Shown: positions 15,967 through 25,671 of the stretch, piece by piece | Layout: each line of letters begins with the position of its first letter | Numbering within the stretch: position 1 is the first letter of the stretch | DNA from: Pseudomonadota bacterium | Lineage (GTDB): Bacteria; Pseudomonadota; Alphaproteobacteria; Rhizobiales; Pleomorphomonadaceae | Length of the DNA: 39,988 bases | NCBI GenBank assembly: GCA_018262505.1 | Contig: JAGSYV010000030.1 | Location: 1-39,988, forward strand | Reading direction: 5' to 3' | The notes under the pieces: generated by a model | Told to the model about the DNA's origin: nothing | Databases searched by the model: none | The model's input: only the letters and a program-made list of their open reading frames with translations | Translations under genes and position numbers: made by a program

Positions 15967-16213
15967 CTATCCCATCCCCGCCAACACTGTCTCGATCGGC
16001 AGGAACAACGTCCTTTCCCCATCCGGATACTCGATGAACTCGGCGGCGTGGAGATAGAAACGCCTCGCGGCGTCGTCCTTGGCGTGGACCAGTACGGCGG
16101 CGATGCCGTTGGTTTGGGAGGCGAGGGCTATGCGACGGAGTGCGTCGGCGAGAAGATCGGTGCCGAGGCCTTTGCCGGCGTAGGCGCGACCGACGGCGAG
16201 GCGGCCGACGCAA
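15967..16213 (-). pseudogene. 5'-truncated GNAT toxin gene (TacT-like)
   Basis: The translated C-terminal 80 or so residues (VGRLAVGRAYAGKGLGTDLL onward to the stop at 15967) match the last half of the intact GNAT toxin at 19008-19514 almost residue for residue, and the DNA is close to identical over about 245 bp. The N-terminal half, including the first acetyl-CoA fold strands, and the antitoxin gene are missing. The short frame open to 16263 starts in unrelated sequence. It is a duplicated, inactivated remnant. Confidence 0.8.
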
Positions 16214-16316
16214 TCATTCGGCCTGCGTCTCACGGCTCCCATAGCCTGCCAATCGAGCTGCAAAACCGTATTTGTTCAGAACGAAGTTCTGAAGGCGACG
16301 CACCGGGGACTGCCCG

Positions 16317-17153
16317 TCATTGAAGCCGCTCGGCGTGCCAACGAATATGGTCAGCCATGAACGTCGAGATGAACAGATACGAATGGTCGTAGCCATCACG
16401 CATATTGAGCGTCAGGTCTATACCTGCCTTCTGACAGGCATTTTTGAGGAGTTCGGGCCTTAGTCCGGTTTCCAGGAACGGGTCGGCCGTTCCCTGATCG
16501 ACCAGCAGCTCCTTCACCCGATATCCGTCCTCGATCAGCAAGGTCATGTCGTGGGCTCGCCATGCGACGGGATTGTCGCCGAGGTACTTTTGAAAAGCCG
16601 GCCGTGACCAGTCCGCGGTCGATGGCTGGCAAATCGGGGCGAATGCCGAGACGGAAGTGAAGCGTTCCGGAGTCTTCAGGGCAAGCGTGATGGCTCCATG
16701 CCCGCCCATCGAATGTCCGAAAATGCCCTGCCGCTTGTTATCGATAGCGAGACCGGCGCCATCCAGAAGCTGTGGCAGCTCCTCCATGATGTAAGTCTGC
16801 ATTCTGTAGTTTTGGGCGAAAGGCTCCACGGTGGCGTCGAGATAGAAGCCAGCTCCTTTGCCAAACTGCCAATTGGCGGGTTCGTCGGGAATGTCATCGC
16901 CGCGAGGACTGGTGTCGGGGCAGATGATTGCGACGCCGAGGTCGGCGGCGGCCCGGCGATATTCGCCTTTGTCCATGACGTTCTGATGGGTGCAGGTGAG
17001 ACCCGACAGGTACCATAACATCGGCACTTTCGCGACTTGAGCCTGCGGCGGCATGAAGACCGCGAATGTCATGTCGCACCGGCAGGCCTCGGAGGCATGC
17101 GAGAACACATATTGGGAGCCGCCAAAGGACTTGCTGACCGAGATTTGTTTCAT
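16317..17153 (-). CDS. fghA: S-formylglutathione hydrolase
   Basis: 278 residues, the usual length. It hydrolyses S-formylglutathione to formate and glutathione, the last step of glutathione-dependent formaldehyde oxidation. The esterase-D family triad is Ser148 (GHSMGG), Asp224 (GTADPF) and His257 (YDHSY). SGLTCTHQN is a family hallmark for substrate binding. The start is ATG 17153; an open frame upstream to 17240 lacks homology. It follows the dehydrogenase gene by about 108 bp on the same strand, forming a detoxification operon with frmR first. Confidence 0.95.
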   Translation of the reverse strand: MKQISVSKSFGGSQYVFSHASEACRCDMTFAVFMPPQAQVAKVPMLWYLSGLTCTHQNVMDKGEYRRAAADLGVAIICPDTSPRGDDIPDEPANWQFGKGAGFYLDATVEPFAQNYRMQTYIMEELPQLLDGAGLAIDNKRQGIFGHSMGGHGAITLALKTPERFTSVSAFAPICQPSTADWSRPAFQKYLGDNPVAWRAHDMTLLIEDGYRVKELLVDQGTADPFLETGLRPELLKNACQKAGIDLTLNMRDGYDHSYLFISTFMADHIRWHAERLQ

Positions 17154-17261
17154 TGCTGACCTGTCGAATGGACGAACGTCGATGGACTGGGAGAGCGCTT
17201 GAGCATCCGCGATTGCCTGGGGAACCGCGGATGCCCGCATGCAAATGCACGCGACGAGTGG

Positions 17262-18374
<1,113 letters not shown>

Positions 18375-18400
18375 AAGGCCTCTCCTTCATGGGAGCGTGC

Positions 18401-18682
18401 CTATTTCAAATAGGCACGCAGGATTTTCATGATGTCGTCCATCTGATCGTCTCCGACCGATGGTATCTTCGGGGGCGCTGGGTGGCCCATCGTTTCACGC
18501 AGGTGGATCTCCAGCACTTCGGCCATCAACCCACCCGCCGCGCCACGCATGGCGGCAATCTGCTGGAGGAGAAGGCGGCATTCCGTGCCTGCCTGCACTG
18601 CTCTTTCCAATGCTTCGACCTGTCCCTTGATGCGTCTGAGACGTGTCGTGGCCTTCTTCTTGTCTTCAACCGAGTAGGGCAT
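18401..18682 (-). CDS. frmR: FrmR, formaldehyde-responsive repressor (CsoR/RcnR family)
   Basis: 93 residues of the DUF156 all-helical family. Pro2, Cys35 and His60 match the sensing residues of FrmR, in which formaldehyde links the Pro2 amine to Cys35 of a neighbour and releases DNA. The start MPYSVEDKK at 18682 is chosen because it puts Pro at position 2; the frame is open to 18823 without homology. It is first in the frmR-frmA-fghA operon. Two tandem operator-like dyads flank a TTGACA -35 element just upstream. Confidence 0.92.
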   Translation of the reverse strand: MPYSVEDKKKATTRLRRIKGQVEALERAVQAGTECRLLLQQIAAMRGAAGGLMAEVLEIHLRETMGHPAPPKIPSVGDDQMDDIMKILRAYLK

Positions 18683-18708
18683 TCGCGCGCTCCTAAGTGG
18701 CAATACGC

Positions 18709-18746
18709 ATACTGGACAGAGTATGTCAACATACTGGAGGGAGTAT
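18709..18746 (-). promoter_or_regulatory. frm promoter with two tandem FrmR operators
   Basis: ATACTGGACAGAGTAT (18709-18724) and ATACTGGAGGGAGTAT (18731-18746) share the plan ATAC-N8-GTAT and are 22 bp apart, two helical turns. CsoR/FrmR-family sites have this plan of AT-rich arms around a G/C tract. A minus-strand -35 TTGACA (18729-18724) lies between them, with a weak -10 near 18706-18700. Confidence 0.65.
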
Positions 18747-19007
18747 AGGAGATGCGCGGAGCGTCGTATCATGACCGGATTCCTGCGGCCGCCGTGCCAA
18801 AGGGCGCACAAAAGCGGTCGCATCGCCGAGGGGCTCGACGTGGAAGCAGTGACGCACCAGCCGGTGCCGCAGCCATCCGAAGCCGCCTTCGAGTGGTTCG
18901 ACCGAAATCAATCCGTCCTCTTAAGCTTCTTGGCTGAGCAGCGCTCAAGCGCGTCTGGCCCGGCGTGGTGAGATTTTGGGGGCGGAGTAGGACGCGTTAC
19001 CGTGTCC
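18747..19007. other. Gene-free stretch between frm operon and GNAT toxin gene
   Basis: About 260 bp. Short frames occur on both strands, but none has a recognisable family or a good start. I see no repeat or RNA here. Confidence 0.4.
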
Positions 19008-19514
19008 TCACCCCATCCCCGTCAACACCGTCTCCATCGGCAGGAACAGTGTGCGGCTGCCGTCGGGGTATTCGATGAACTCGGCGGCGTGGAGGTAGAA
19101 ACGCCTCGCGGCTTCGTCCTTGGCATGGACCAGTACGGCGGCGATGCCGATGGTTTGGGAGGCGATGGCGATGCGGCGGAGGGCGTCAGCGAGAAGATCG
19201 GTGCCGAGGCCCTTGCCGGCGTCGGCGCGGTCGACGGCGAGGCGGCCGATCACCGATACCGGGATCGCATCGGGGGCGTTGCGCCTGAGTTTGCCGGGCG
19301 CTGCCACGCGCTCCACCGCCCCGGCGGAGATGCAATAGAAGGCGACGATCCGGCGCCCCTCGCCGACCACATAGGTGCGCGAGAAGCGGCTTTCGTTCTT
19401 CAAGGCGCGGTGGCGCAGCCAGTCGTTCAACTGGGGCTCACCGCAATCGAAATCAGTGGCGTCGTGTTCGGCTGACAGCGGAACGGGCGCCCGAAGGCTG
19501 GCTATTTCTGCCAC
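19008..19514 (-). CDS. GNAT-family acetyltransferase toxin (TacT-like)
   Basis: 168 residues of the GNAT toxin group paired with DUF1778 antitoxins, which acetylate aminoacyl-tRNA and stop translation. It opens with the typical PLSAEHDATDFDCGEPQLNDWL substrate-side region (from about residue 12). The acetyl-CoA loop is ADAGKGLGTDLL, and the C-terminal strand set RRFYLHAAEFIEYP is complete. Its start overlaps the antitoxin 3' end by 13 bp. A truncated near-copy of its C-terminal half lies at 15967-16213. Confidence 0.88.
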   Translation of the reverse strand: MAEIASLRAPVPLSAEHDATDFDCGEPQLNDWLRHRALKNESRFSRTYVVGEGRRIVAFYCISAGAVERVAAPGKLRRNAPDAIPVSVIGRLAVDRADAGKGLGTDLLADALRRIAIASQTIGIAAVLVHAKDEAARRFYLHAAEFIEYPDGSRTLFLPMETVLTGMG

Positions 19515-19843
19515 GCGGGCACCCGGCGGAGCAGCGCCTTCAGCTTTGGCCCTGCGGCGGGTGGATTGTCGAGGGCCGCCGTGAAGGCGTCGTAACGCTC
19601 TGGTTCAAGCGCGAACAGCCGCTGATCGAGCAGCACGTCGATCGCCTGCTGGCGAGCGCTGTCCACCATGAACTCGGTGCGCGTCTTGCCCAGCACCGCC
19701 GCCGCATCATCGATCAGTTGGCGAGTGCCAGCCTCGATGCGGAGGTTGATGCTGCCCTTGGGGGCGGTCGGCGGCAGCGGGTCAGTGCCTTTCACGGCCG
19801 ATCGCCTGGGGCTTTCCGATGAGGTGGCGCGAAGTTTTGACAT
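19502..19843 (-). CDS. DUF1778 antitoxin (TacA-like)
   Basis: 113 residues. A ribbon-helix-helix DNA-binding segment (GSINLRIEAGTRQLIDDAA, about 38-56) precedes the DUF1778 helix (LGKTRTEFMVDSARQQA) and a C-terminal toxin-binding tail (RYDAFTAALDNPP). The N-terminus is longer than usual by about 30 residues. I choose ATG 19843 because a -35/-10 pair directly upstream would start transcription at or next to it. It is coupled to the GNAT toxin gene. Confidence 0.85.
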   Translation of the reverse strand: MSKLRATSSESPRRSAVKGTDPLPPTAPKGSINLRIEAGTRQLIDDAAAVLGKTRTEFMVDSARQQAIDVLLDQRLFALEPERYDAFTAALDNPPAAGPKLKALLRRVPAWQK

Positions 19844-19878
19844 GCGGACAATATGCGGCCGCGTATCCACAACGTCAA
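19844..19878 (-). promoter_or_regulatory. Promoter and operator of the DUF1778/GNAT module
   Basis: On the minus strand TTGACG (19878-19873) and CATATT (19855-19850) are 17 bp apart. A near-perfect 16-bp dyad (19851-19866, arms ATATGCGG and CCGCGTAT, one mismatch) covers the -10, as expected for antitoxin autorepression. The predicted start falls on the antitoxin ATG, suggesting a leaderless message. Confidence 0.55.
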
Positions 19879-19910
19879 TACGCTCGATCTTCTCGCGAGA
19901 GTGACATCCC

Positions 19911-21467
19911 TCACTCACACGCGAACGCCGTCTTCCCCAGATCCCCCAGCCGCCTGAACACCTCGTCCCCCGCTTCGTTGAGCATGGCGAGATGGCCGAG
20001 GGCGTCCTTGTGGCGGCCGGCTTCGAACAGCTTCAGCGTCTCCACCGCTTCATCGTGGACGCGGGCGTGCGGGGTTTCGATGGCGCGGAATTCGGCGGTG
20101 GCCTTGATCTTGGGGTCGGTGACCTTGTCGTACCACAGGCCGAGGCGGCAGCAGTGGTGGTTGGGCACCTTGCCGCTCGGGAAGGTCTCGTAGCCCAGGA
20201 GGGTGTCGGTGACCTTCTTCTTGAACAGCACGTGGTCGATCTTGGCGATTTCCAGCAGCATGGCCGGGTTGGTCGAGTCGGAGAACAGCGCCTTCGATTC
20301 ATCGGAGTTGCGCTTGTTGCTCGCCTCGATCTTGTCGGCCATCTGCTTCAGCAGAGATTGATTGTGCTTGGCCAGGAAGGCGGCGGCGTCCACAGAGGTG
20401 GCAATCTCGGCGCTGGCGGCCTGCTGTTCTTCCAGCACGGCGGCGATGGAGTCGATGCGCGTCAGCACCGTGCCGACGCGGTCGCCGATGGTGCCCATTG
20501 CGCCCGACACTTCGTCGATCACCGCCTCGCCGCTGGCGACGGCGCCGTTGGTGTTGGCCATGGCGGCCGTCATGCCCTCGATCACCTGGCGCATGCTCTC
20601 GATGCGGGAATTGATGTTCTCGGTGGCGCTGGCCGTCTGGTTGGCCAGCACCTTGACCTCGGAGGCGACCACGGCAAAGCCCTTGCCGGCTTCACCGGCC
20701 CGCGCCGCCTCGATGGTGGCGTTGAGCGCCAGGAGGTTGGTCTGGTTGGCGATGGTGTCGATGACCGAGAGGATCTGGGCGATCTGGTCGAAGGCACCTT
20801 CCAGTTCGGTCACCTTGGCCTTGGTCTCGTCCGTGGTGACGGAGATATGGCCCATGGCCGAGCGCAGCTTTTCCACGGCGGCGGTCGACTGCCCGGCGGC
20901 ATCGGCGGCGCTGCGCGATTCGCTCAGCGCCTCGTGGCTGGCGCGGGAGATCTCGCCGATGGAGGCAACCATTTCGGCGGTGGAACTGGCCATCCCCTGC
21001 GAGGAGGTGGTGAGTTCGTCCATGTTGTGGGCGAGGCCCGTGAGCTCCACGGCGATGGCGTTGACATCGGAAATGGTGGTGGCGAGGCGGCCGATGGTGT
21101 TGCGCGCGTAGCAGGTCTTCAGGCTGCCGGTCTCCATGCTGACGCGGCGCGCGGCCTCGGCGCGTTCCAGCGCCGTCCGTACCTTGGCATAGGCAAGGCA
21201 GAGTTCGGTGGCGGCGCCCGACCGGCCGAAGGCGAAGGGCGACTTGCGCATCAGGGTGGGCAGGGCGGTGGAGAGGTGGACTTCCACCGCGGCGGCCAGG
21301 GCGTCGAGATCGGCCCCCTTGGCGATCAGTTCCTCAAGGCGCTTGTCGGGCGCCGTGGCTTCGAACAGGCTGGCGAGGTCCGCCGCGGACAGCGGCGCCG
21401 CCGGGCGCGCCCCCTGCGCGGTCGCGGGGGAAAAAGTCGAGTTCAGTGAAACGGTTGCGGTCGCCAT
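19911..21467 (-). CDS. Soluble chemoreceptor with C-terminal zinc-binding CZB domain
   Basis: 518 residues without a membrane segment. The N-terminal about 110 residues are helical and of unknown family. The methyl-accepting signalling domain (about 130-395) carries the conserved tip [23 protein letters not shown] and onward. A CZB domain (about 408-500) follows, with the full zinc set His412, Cys440 (CRLGLW), His467 and His471 (HARVH). CZB receptors sense zinc or hypochlorous acid through the Zn-Cys pair. No che genes are nearby, so it would act in trans on a distant array. It has a good GGAGAGA ribosome site. Confidence 0.92.
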   Translation of the reverse strand: MATATVSLNSTFSPATAQGARPAAPLSAADLASLFEATAPDKRLEELIAKGADLDALAAAVEVHLSTALPTLMRKSPFAFGRSGAATELCLAYAKVRTALERAEAARRVSMETGSLKTCYARNTIGRLATTISDVNAIAVELTGLAHNMDELTTSSQGMASSTAEMVASIGEISRASHEALSESRSAADAAGQSTAAVEKLRSAMGHISVTTDETKAKVTELEGAFDQIAQILSVIDTIANQTNLLALNATIEAARAGEAGKGFAVVASEVKVLANQTASATENINSRIESMRQVIEGMTAAMANTNGAVASGEAVIDEVSGAMGTIGDRVGTVLTRIDSIAAVLEEQQAASAEIATSVDAAAFLAKHNQSLLKQMADKIEASNKRNSDESKALFSDSTNPAMLLEIAKIDHVLFKKKVTDTLLGYETFPSGKVPNHHCCRLGLWYDKVTDPKIKATAEFRAIETPHARVHDEAVETLKLFEAGRHKDALGHLAMLNEAGDEVFRRLGDLGKTAFACE

Positions 21468-21737
21468 GCGGGTCTCTCCTCAGCGCGGCGATCCTGGGAC
21501 GGAATGGTTAACGGAGCGTGGAAACGGCCGGACCGCGACCAAGAAACGATGGCGCGTCAGCATGCCCCGCGGAAAGTTGCAACCGCAGGGGTCACTGCCA
21601 ATGGCAATAACGTGCAAAGCGCCGCCGCCAGGTCGGCGCCCGCGAGGTTCCCATCGTCTTTTGCCCAGCGCGACCGGCCCCTTGGTGGGTTAGCCAGCTT
21701 CGAATCAGGTCGCCTTGGGCGGGATTTTCCTGGCGGG

Positions 21738-22583
21738 TCATTGCCTCGTCTCGGGTGGCTTGTCGGTCCACTGCGGTGGCGCGCCGACCATGCCGGCCAC
21801 CATGCCGGGAACGCCGGGCTCGCGGCCGAAGGTGTCGCAGGCCGGGTATTTGGGCTGGCCGCCGAAAAAGGAGCTGATCCGCTGCATGGTCGGCAAATGG
21901 AAATCCAGGAGCGAGGGGTCCGTCCCCCGGAGGATCAGGTCGGAGAAATCGCCGCCATAGGAGGCCGCGAGGCTATAGGCGTCGCCGACGTCGGACAGCC
22001 TGGGGTTTTCGGTGAAGGAGTTGGCACCGCGCGCCCAGATGATGGCGGCGCGCTGGGTCTCGGCCCTGTCGAGCACCTCGCCTTCGATGGCGACGCCGCC
22101 GAGCCCGACGGGAATGCGGGGAATGCTGATCGGCAGCACGAAGCCGCTGCCCAGCGAGGTGATGGTGGAAATGCCGGCCATCGTCTTGTTGGTCGGCAGC
22201 ACGTCGATCACCGCATTGCGGATGGTGAGATCGGCCGGCTGGTCGGGCGCCACCACCTGGTACTTGTCGCTGAGTGCCACGCAGACGGCGCGGTCGAGCG
22301 CCCGCGTCACCAAGTCCCGGTCGCCGTTGGCCGGAATCCTGGCTGTCGCCTGGGGCGAGAAGGCCGACGGCAGGATGCGAACGGTCCTGGCCCTTTCCAG
22401 GGCGTCCTTGTCGGCATAGGCGCGGGACTTGCTGAGCATGCCGCTTTCCTTGCCGAGCCGGTCGTAGCTCTTGAGCGTGCCGCCCTGCTTGAGGGGAACC
22501 GAGGCGCAGCCGGCCAGCACCAGCACGGCGCCAAGAAGCAAGACGACGGATCGCCAGCGACTCGCAAGGGAGGCGTCACTCAT
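21738..22583 (-). CDS. DUF3313-family lipoprotein
   Basis: 281 residues with a lipoprotein signal: a hydrophobic stretch and lipobox LAGC with Cys26, so it should be lipid-anchored in the envelope. The mature part resembles DUF3313 (residues about 35-210, with AVCVALSDKYQVV and the SIPRIPVGLGG segment). The C-terminal 60 residues carry a Pro-rich tail. Function is unknown for the family. The 270 bp between it and the chemoreceptor gene hold no supported gene. Confidence 0.8.
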   Translation of the reverse strand: MSDASLASRWRSVVLLLGAVLVLAGCASVPLKQGGTLKSYDRLGKESGMLSKSRAYADKDALERARTVRILPSAFSPQATARIPANGDRDLVTRALDRAVCVALSDKYQVVAPDQPADLTIRNAVIDVLPTNKTMAGISTITSLGSGFVLPISIPRIPVGLGGVAIEGEVLDRAETQRAAIIWARGANSFTENPRLSDVGDAYSLAASYGGDFSDLILRGTDPSLLDFHLPTMQRISSFFGGQPKYPACDTFGREPGVPGMVAGMVGAPPQWTDKPPETRQ

Positions 22584-22713
22584 TCAGTCGGGCTCTTCAT
22601 GGCTGGAAATAACTGTAACAACGCGAGTTGTGACGTTTTTCGATGCCGAGGCAAGGCCGTTCTGACTGCCGGCCTGTGGAGGGGCCGTCACTTTCGCGTG
22701 TGGAAGACCATAC

Positions 22714-23916
22714 CTACTCGGGGTTTTCCAGGCTGAACATGTCGGCGTTCTCGTCGAAGGCGAACAGTTCGGCATAGCGCGCCCAGGCGACCACCGCTTT
22801 CAGGGTTTCGTCGGCATAGTGGGCGAACAGCTTCTTGCGGTCGTCGGTGCCGAGACCGGTGAAGATCTTGCCGGCGTCGGTGAGCAGAAGGTCGCCCTCG
22901 CTGAGGTTGGCAAGGCGGAGGAGTTGCAGCGTTTCGGCGAGGTGGAACAGCTCGTCGGCCTCCATCTGCAGCCGGTCGGCCAACACGGGCAGGTCGGCCC
23001 GGCCGTGGAAGGGCTCGGCGGCCAAGGCTTCGAGAAGACCGGCCATCTCGTTGGTGGAGACGGGGTTCAGCACCATGCCGACGCCGGTGCCGGGAATGCC
23101 TGTATCCGCCGTGGTCTTCGGCTCTTCGCGCCGGGTCATGTGGGCGTAGATGCTGTCCACCAGCTTGCGGAAGACCGGGTCGAGACGGTTGCGCGGATGC
23201 GGCAGATCGACCTTGATTTCCGAGGCGATGCGGCCGGGATTGGAGGAGAACACCAGGATGCGGTCGCACATCAGCACCGCCTCCTCGATATTGTGGGTGA
23301 CGATCAGCACCGATTGCATGGGCAGCCGGCCCTCGACCCAGAGGTCGATGATGTCGGTGCGCAGCGTTTCGGCCGTCAGCACGTCGAGCGCCGAGAAGGG
23401 CTCGTCCATCAGCATGATGTCGGGGTGCACCACCAGCGCCCGCGCGAAACCGACGCGCTGGCGCATGCCGCCCGACAGTTCCTTGGGATAGGCGCTTTCG
23501 AAGCCGTCGAGGCCGATCAGGTCGATGGCCTCCAGGGCGCGGCTGCGTCGCTCGTCGGCGTCGATGCCGAGCGCCTCGAGGCCGAGTTCGACGTTCTGCA
23601 GCACGGTCAGCCAGGGAAACAGCGCGAACGACTGGAACACCATGGCCAGGCCCTTCGGCGGGCCGGAGATCGGCTTGCCGCGATAGAGCGCGACGCCCGA
23701 GGAGGGCGAGGACAGGCCGGCGATGATCCGGAGAAGCGTCGACTTGCCGGAACCGGAACGGCCGAGCAGGCCGACGATCTCGCCGGAGCGGATGGTCAGA
23801 TCGACGTTTTCGAGAACCAGGAGGTCGTCGCCGTTGGCCTTGGGGAACACCCGGCTGACGGCCTGTACATCGATCAGCTTTTCGGCAGTGGCGGTGGAAG
23901 CGGTGGTCATGGTCAT
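22714..23916 (-). CDS. ABC transporter ATPase, nitrate/sulfonate type with AAA-associated C-terminal domain
   Basis: About 400 residues. The ABC domain has Walker A GRSGSGKS, the signature LSGGMRQRVGFARAL and Walker B IMLMDEP. Then comes an AAA-associated C-terminal domain of about 130 residues (MAGLLEALAAEPFHGRADLP onward), seen in the subgroup encoded with a fused permease. The frame opens at GTG 23934; ATG 23916 or 23910 is more likely the start, just after the permease stop. The substrate is not predictable: anions such as nitrate or sulfonates are usual, but this subgroup is poorly known. Confidence 0.88.
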   Translation of the reverse strand: MTMTTASTATAEKLIDVQAVSRVFPKANGDDLLVLENVDLTIRSGEIVGLLGRSGSGKSTLLRIIAGLSSPSSGVALYRGKPISGPPKGLAMVFQSFALFPWLTVLQNVELGLEALGIDADERRSRALEAIDLIGLDGFESAYPKELSGGMRQRVGFARALVVHPDIMLMDEPFSALDVLTAETLRTDIIDLWVEGRLPMQSVLIVTHNIEEAVLMCDRILVFSSNPGRIASEIKVDLPHPRNRLDPVFRKLVDSIYAHMTRREEPKTTADTGIPGTGVGMVLNPVSTNEMAGLLEALAAEPFHGRADLPVLADRLQMEADELFHLAETLQLLRLANLSEGDLLLTDAGKIFTGLGTDDRKKLFAHYADETLKAVVAWARYAELFAFDENADMFSLENPE

Positions 23917-23937
23917 GATCTCTGGCCTTTCCACAGG

Positions 23938-25671
23938 TCAAGCAATGCGCAGGCGGCGTTCGGCGTAGCCATAGAGCGGGCGCCAGACGAGCCGGTTGGT
24001 AAGGGTGACGAAGAAGGACATGACGGCGATGCCGAGCACGACGCGTGGGAAGTTGCCGGCCGCCGTCGCCTCGGCGATGTAGGAGCCGAGCCCGGTGGCC
24101 GTCAGCTTGTGGCTGCCCCAGCTCGCCGCCTCGGCGACGATGGCGGCGTTCCACGAGCCGCCGGAAGCCGTGATGGCGCCGGTGACGTAATAGGGGAAGA
24201 TGCCCGGCAGGATGACGTTGCGCCACCAGCGCCAGCCGGTCAGGTGGAAGCTGGCGGCGGCATCGCGCAGGTCGGAGGGGAAGGCGCTGGCGCCGGCGAT
24301 GACGTTGAACAGGATGTACCACTGGGTGCCGAGGATCATCAGCGGGCTCAGCCAGATGTTGGCGTTGAGATTGAAGCTGACGATCAGCATCACCACGGCG
24401 GGGAAGGCGATGTTGGCCGGGAAGGCGGCGAGGAACTGCGCCAGCGGTTGCACCCGCTCGGCAACGCGCGGCCTGAGGCCCACCCAGACGCCGATCGGCA
24501 CCCAGACGAGGGTGGCGAGCGCGATCAGCACCAACACGCGGGTCAGCGTCAGAACGCCCTTGCCGACGGCCTCGCCGACGTCGGCAAGGCTGAGGCTGGC
24601 GCCGACAAAGCGCACCACTTCGAAGCCGATCATCAGGGTGCCGACGATCACCACGGCCAGCCACAGGCCATCGATCAGCCGAGTGGAGAGCGGCAGCCTG
24701 AACGTGAGACGCGGCACCGGCGGCAGGCGCAGGCGCCAGCGGCCGATGCCGCTGAGGGCGTCGGTGATCATCAGCGACAAGGCGCGCAGGAAGCGGGTCT
24801 GGCGGAACAGGTCGAGCACCCAGGAGGAGGGCGCTTCGCCGGAGGCCGTCTGCTCGACGCGGAACTTGTCGGCCCAGGCGACGATCGGTCGGAACAGCAG
24901 CTGGTCGTAGGCGACGATCACCGCCAGCATGGTCAGCACCGCCCAGCCGACGGCATAGAGGTTCTGCTGGTGGATGGCCTCGGCCACGTAGGAGCCGACG
25001 CCGGGCAGCGTCACCGTGGTGTCGCCCACCGTGATCGCCTCGGAAGCGACGACGAAGAACCAGCCGCCGGACATCGACATCATGGCGTTCCACACGAGGC
25101 CCGGCATGGCGAAGGACACGTCGAGGTGCCAGAAGCGCTGCCAGGGGGAGAGGTGGAAGCTCTGCGACACCTCTTCCAGATCCTTCGGCACATTGCGCAG
25201 CGACTGGTACATGGAAAAGGTCATGTTCCAGGCCTGGCTGGTGAAGATGGCGAAGACGCAGGCCAGCTCCGCCCCCAGCACGCGGCCGGGGAACAGGCCC
25301 ATGAAGAAGGCCACCGTGAAGGTGAGGAAGCCGAGGATCGGCACCGACTGCAGGATGTCGAGGATGGGGATCAGCACGATTTCGGCGCGCCGGCTCTTGG
25401 CGGCCACCGTGGCGTAGACGAAGGTGAAGGCCAGCGACCAGACCATGGCGGCCAGCATGCGCAGCGTGGTGCGCAGCGCATATTCCGGCAGGTGCCAGGC
25501 ATCGAGACTGATGGGAGAGCCGGCCATGGCGGAGAGCGACCCATCGGCCTGATCGACGCCATAGGCGATCAGCACCAGAAAGCCGAACACCAGGACGATG
25601 GCGGCGATGTCGAAGACGTTCGGCACAAGGCCGCGGCCGACAGCGGCCGGCTTAACATTTTGAAAAACCAT
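23938..25671 (-). CDS. Fused double permease of the same ABC transporter
   Basis: 577 residues containing two binding-protein-dependent permease domains in one chain (about 70-285 and 355-575), each with its own EAA-type loop (for example EEVSQSFHLSPWQRFWHL and RDAAASFHLTGWRWWRNV). The protein alone can therefore form the whole transmembrane channel. About twelve hydrophobic segments. It is first in a two-gene operon with the ATPase. No periplasmic binding protein is encoded in the window. Confidence 0.9.
   Translation of the reverse strand: MVFQNVKPAAVGRGLVPNVFDIAAIVLVFGFLVLIAYGVDQADGSLSAMAGSPISLDAWHLPEYALRTTLRMLAAMVWSLAFTFVYATVAAKSRRAEIVLIPILDILQSVPILGFLTFTVAFFMGLFPGRVLGAELACVFAIFTSQAWNMTFSMYQSLRNVPKDLEEVSQSFHLSPWQRFWHLDVSFAMPGLVWNAMMSMSGGWFFVVASEAITVGDTTVTLPGVGSYVAEAIHQQNLYAVGWAVLTMLAVIVAYDQLLFRPIVAWADKFRVEQTASGEAPSSWVLDLFRQTRFLRALSLMITDALSGIGRWRLRLPPVPRLTFRLPLSTRLIDGLWLAVVIVGTLMIGFEVVRFVGASLSLADVGEAVGKGVLTLTRVLVLIALATLVWVPIGVWVGLRPRVAERVQPLAQFLAAFPANIAFPAVVMLIVSFNLNANIWLSPLMILGTQWYILFNVIAGASAFPSDLRDAAASFHLTGWRWWRNVILPGIFPYYVTGAITASGGSWNAAIVAEAASWGSHKLTATGLGSYIAEATAAGNFPRVVLGIAVMSFFVTLTNRLVWRPLYGYAERRLRIA

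Noticed and set aside
18723-18971. Small gene of about 66-82 codons on the plus strand, or 61 on the minus strand
   Set aside because: No ribosome site, no recognisable family, and it overlaps the frm promoter.
19992-21449. A 485-codon plus-strand frame opposite the chemoreceptor gene
   Set aside because: Antisense shadow; low-complexity Gly/His/Asp-rich translation and no family.
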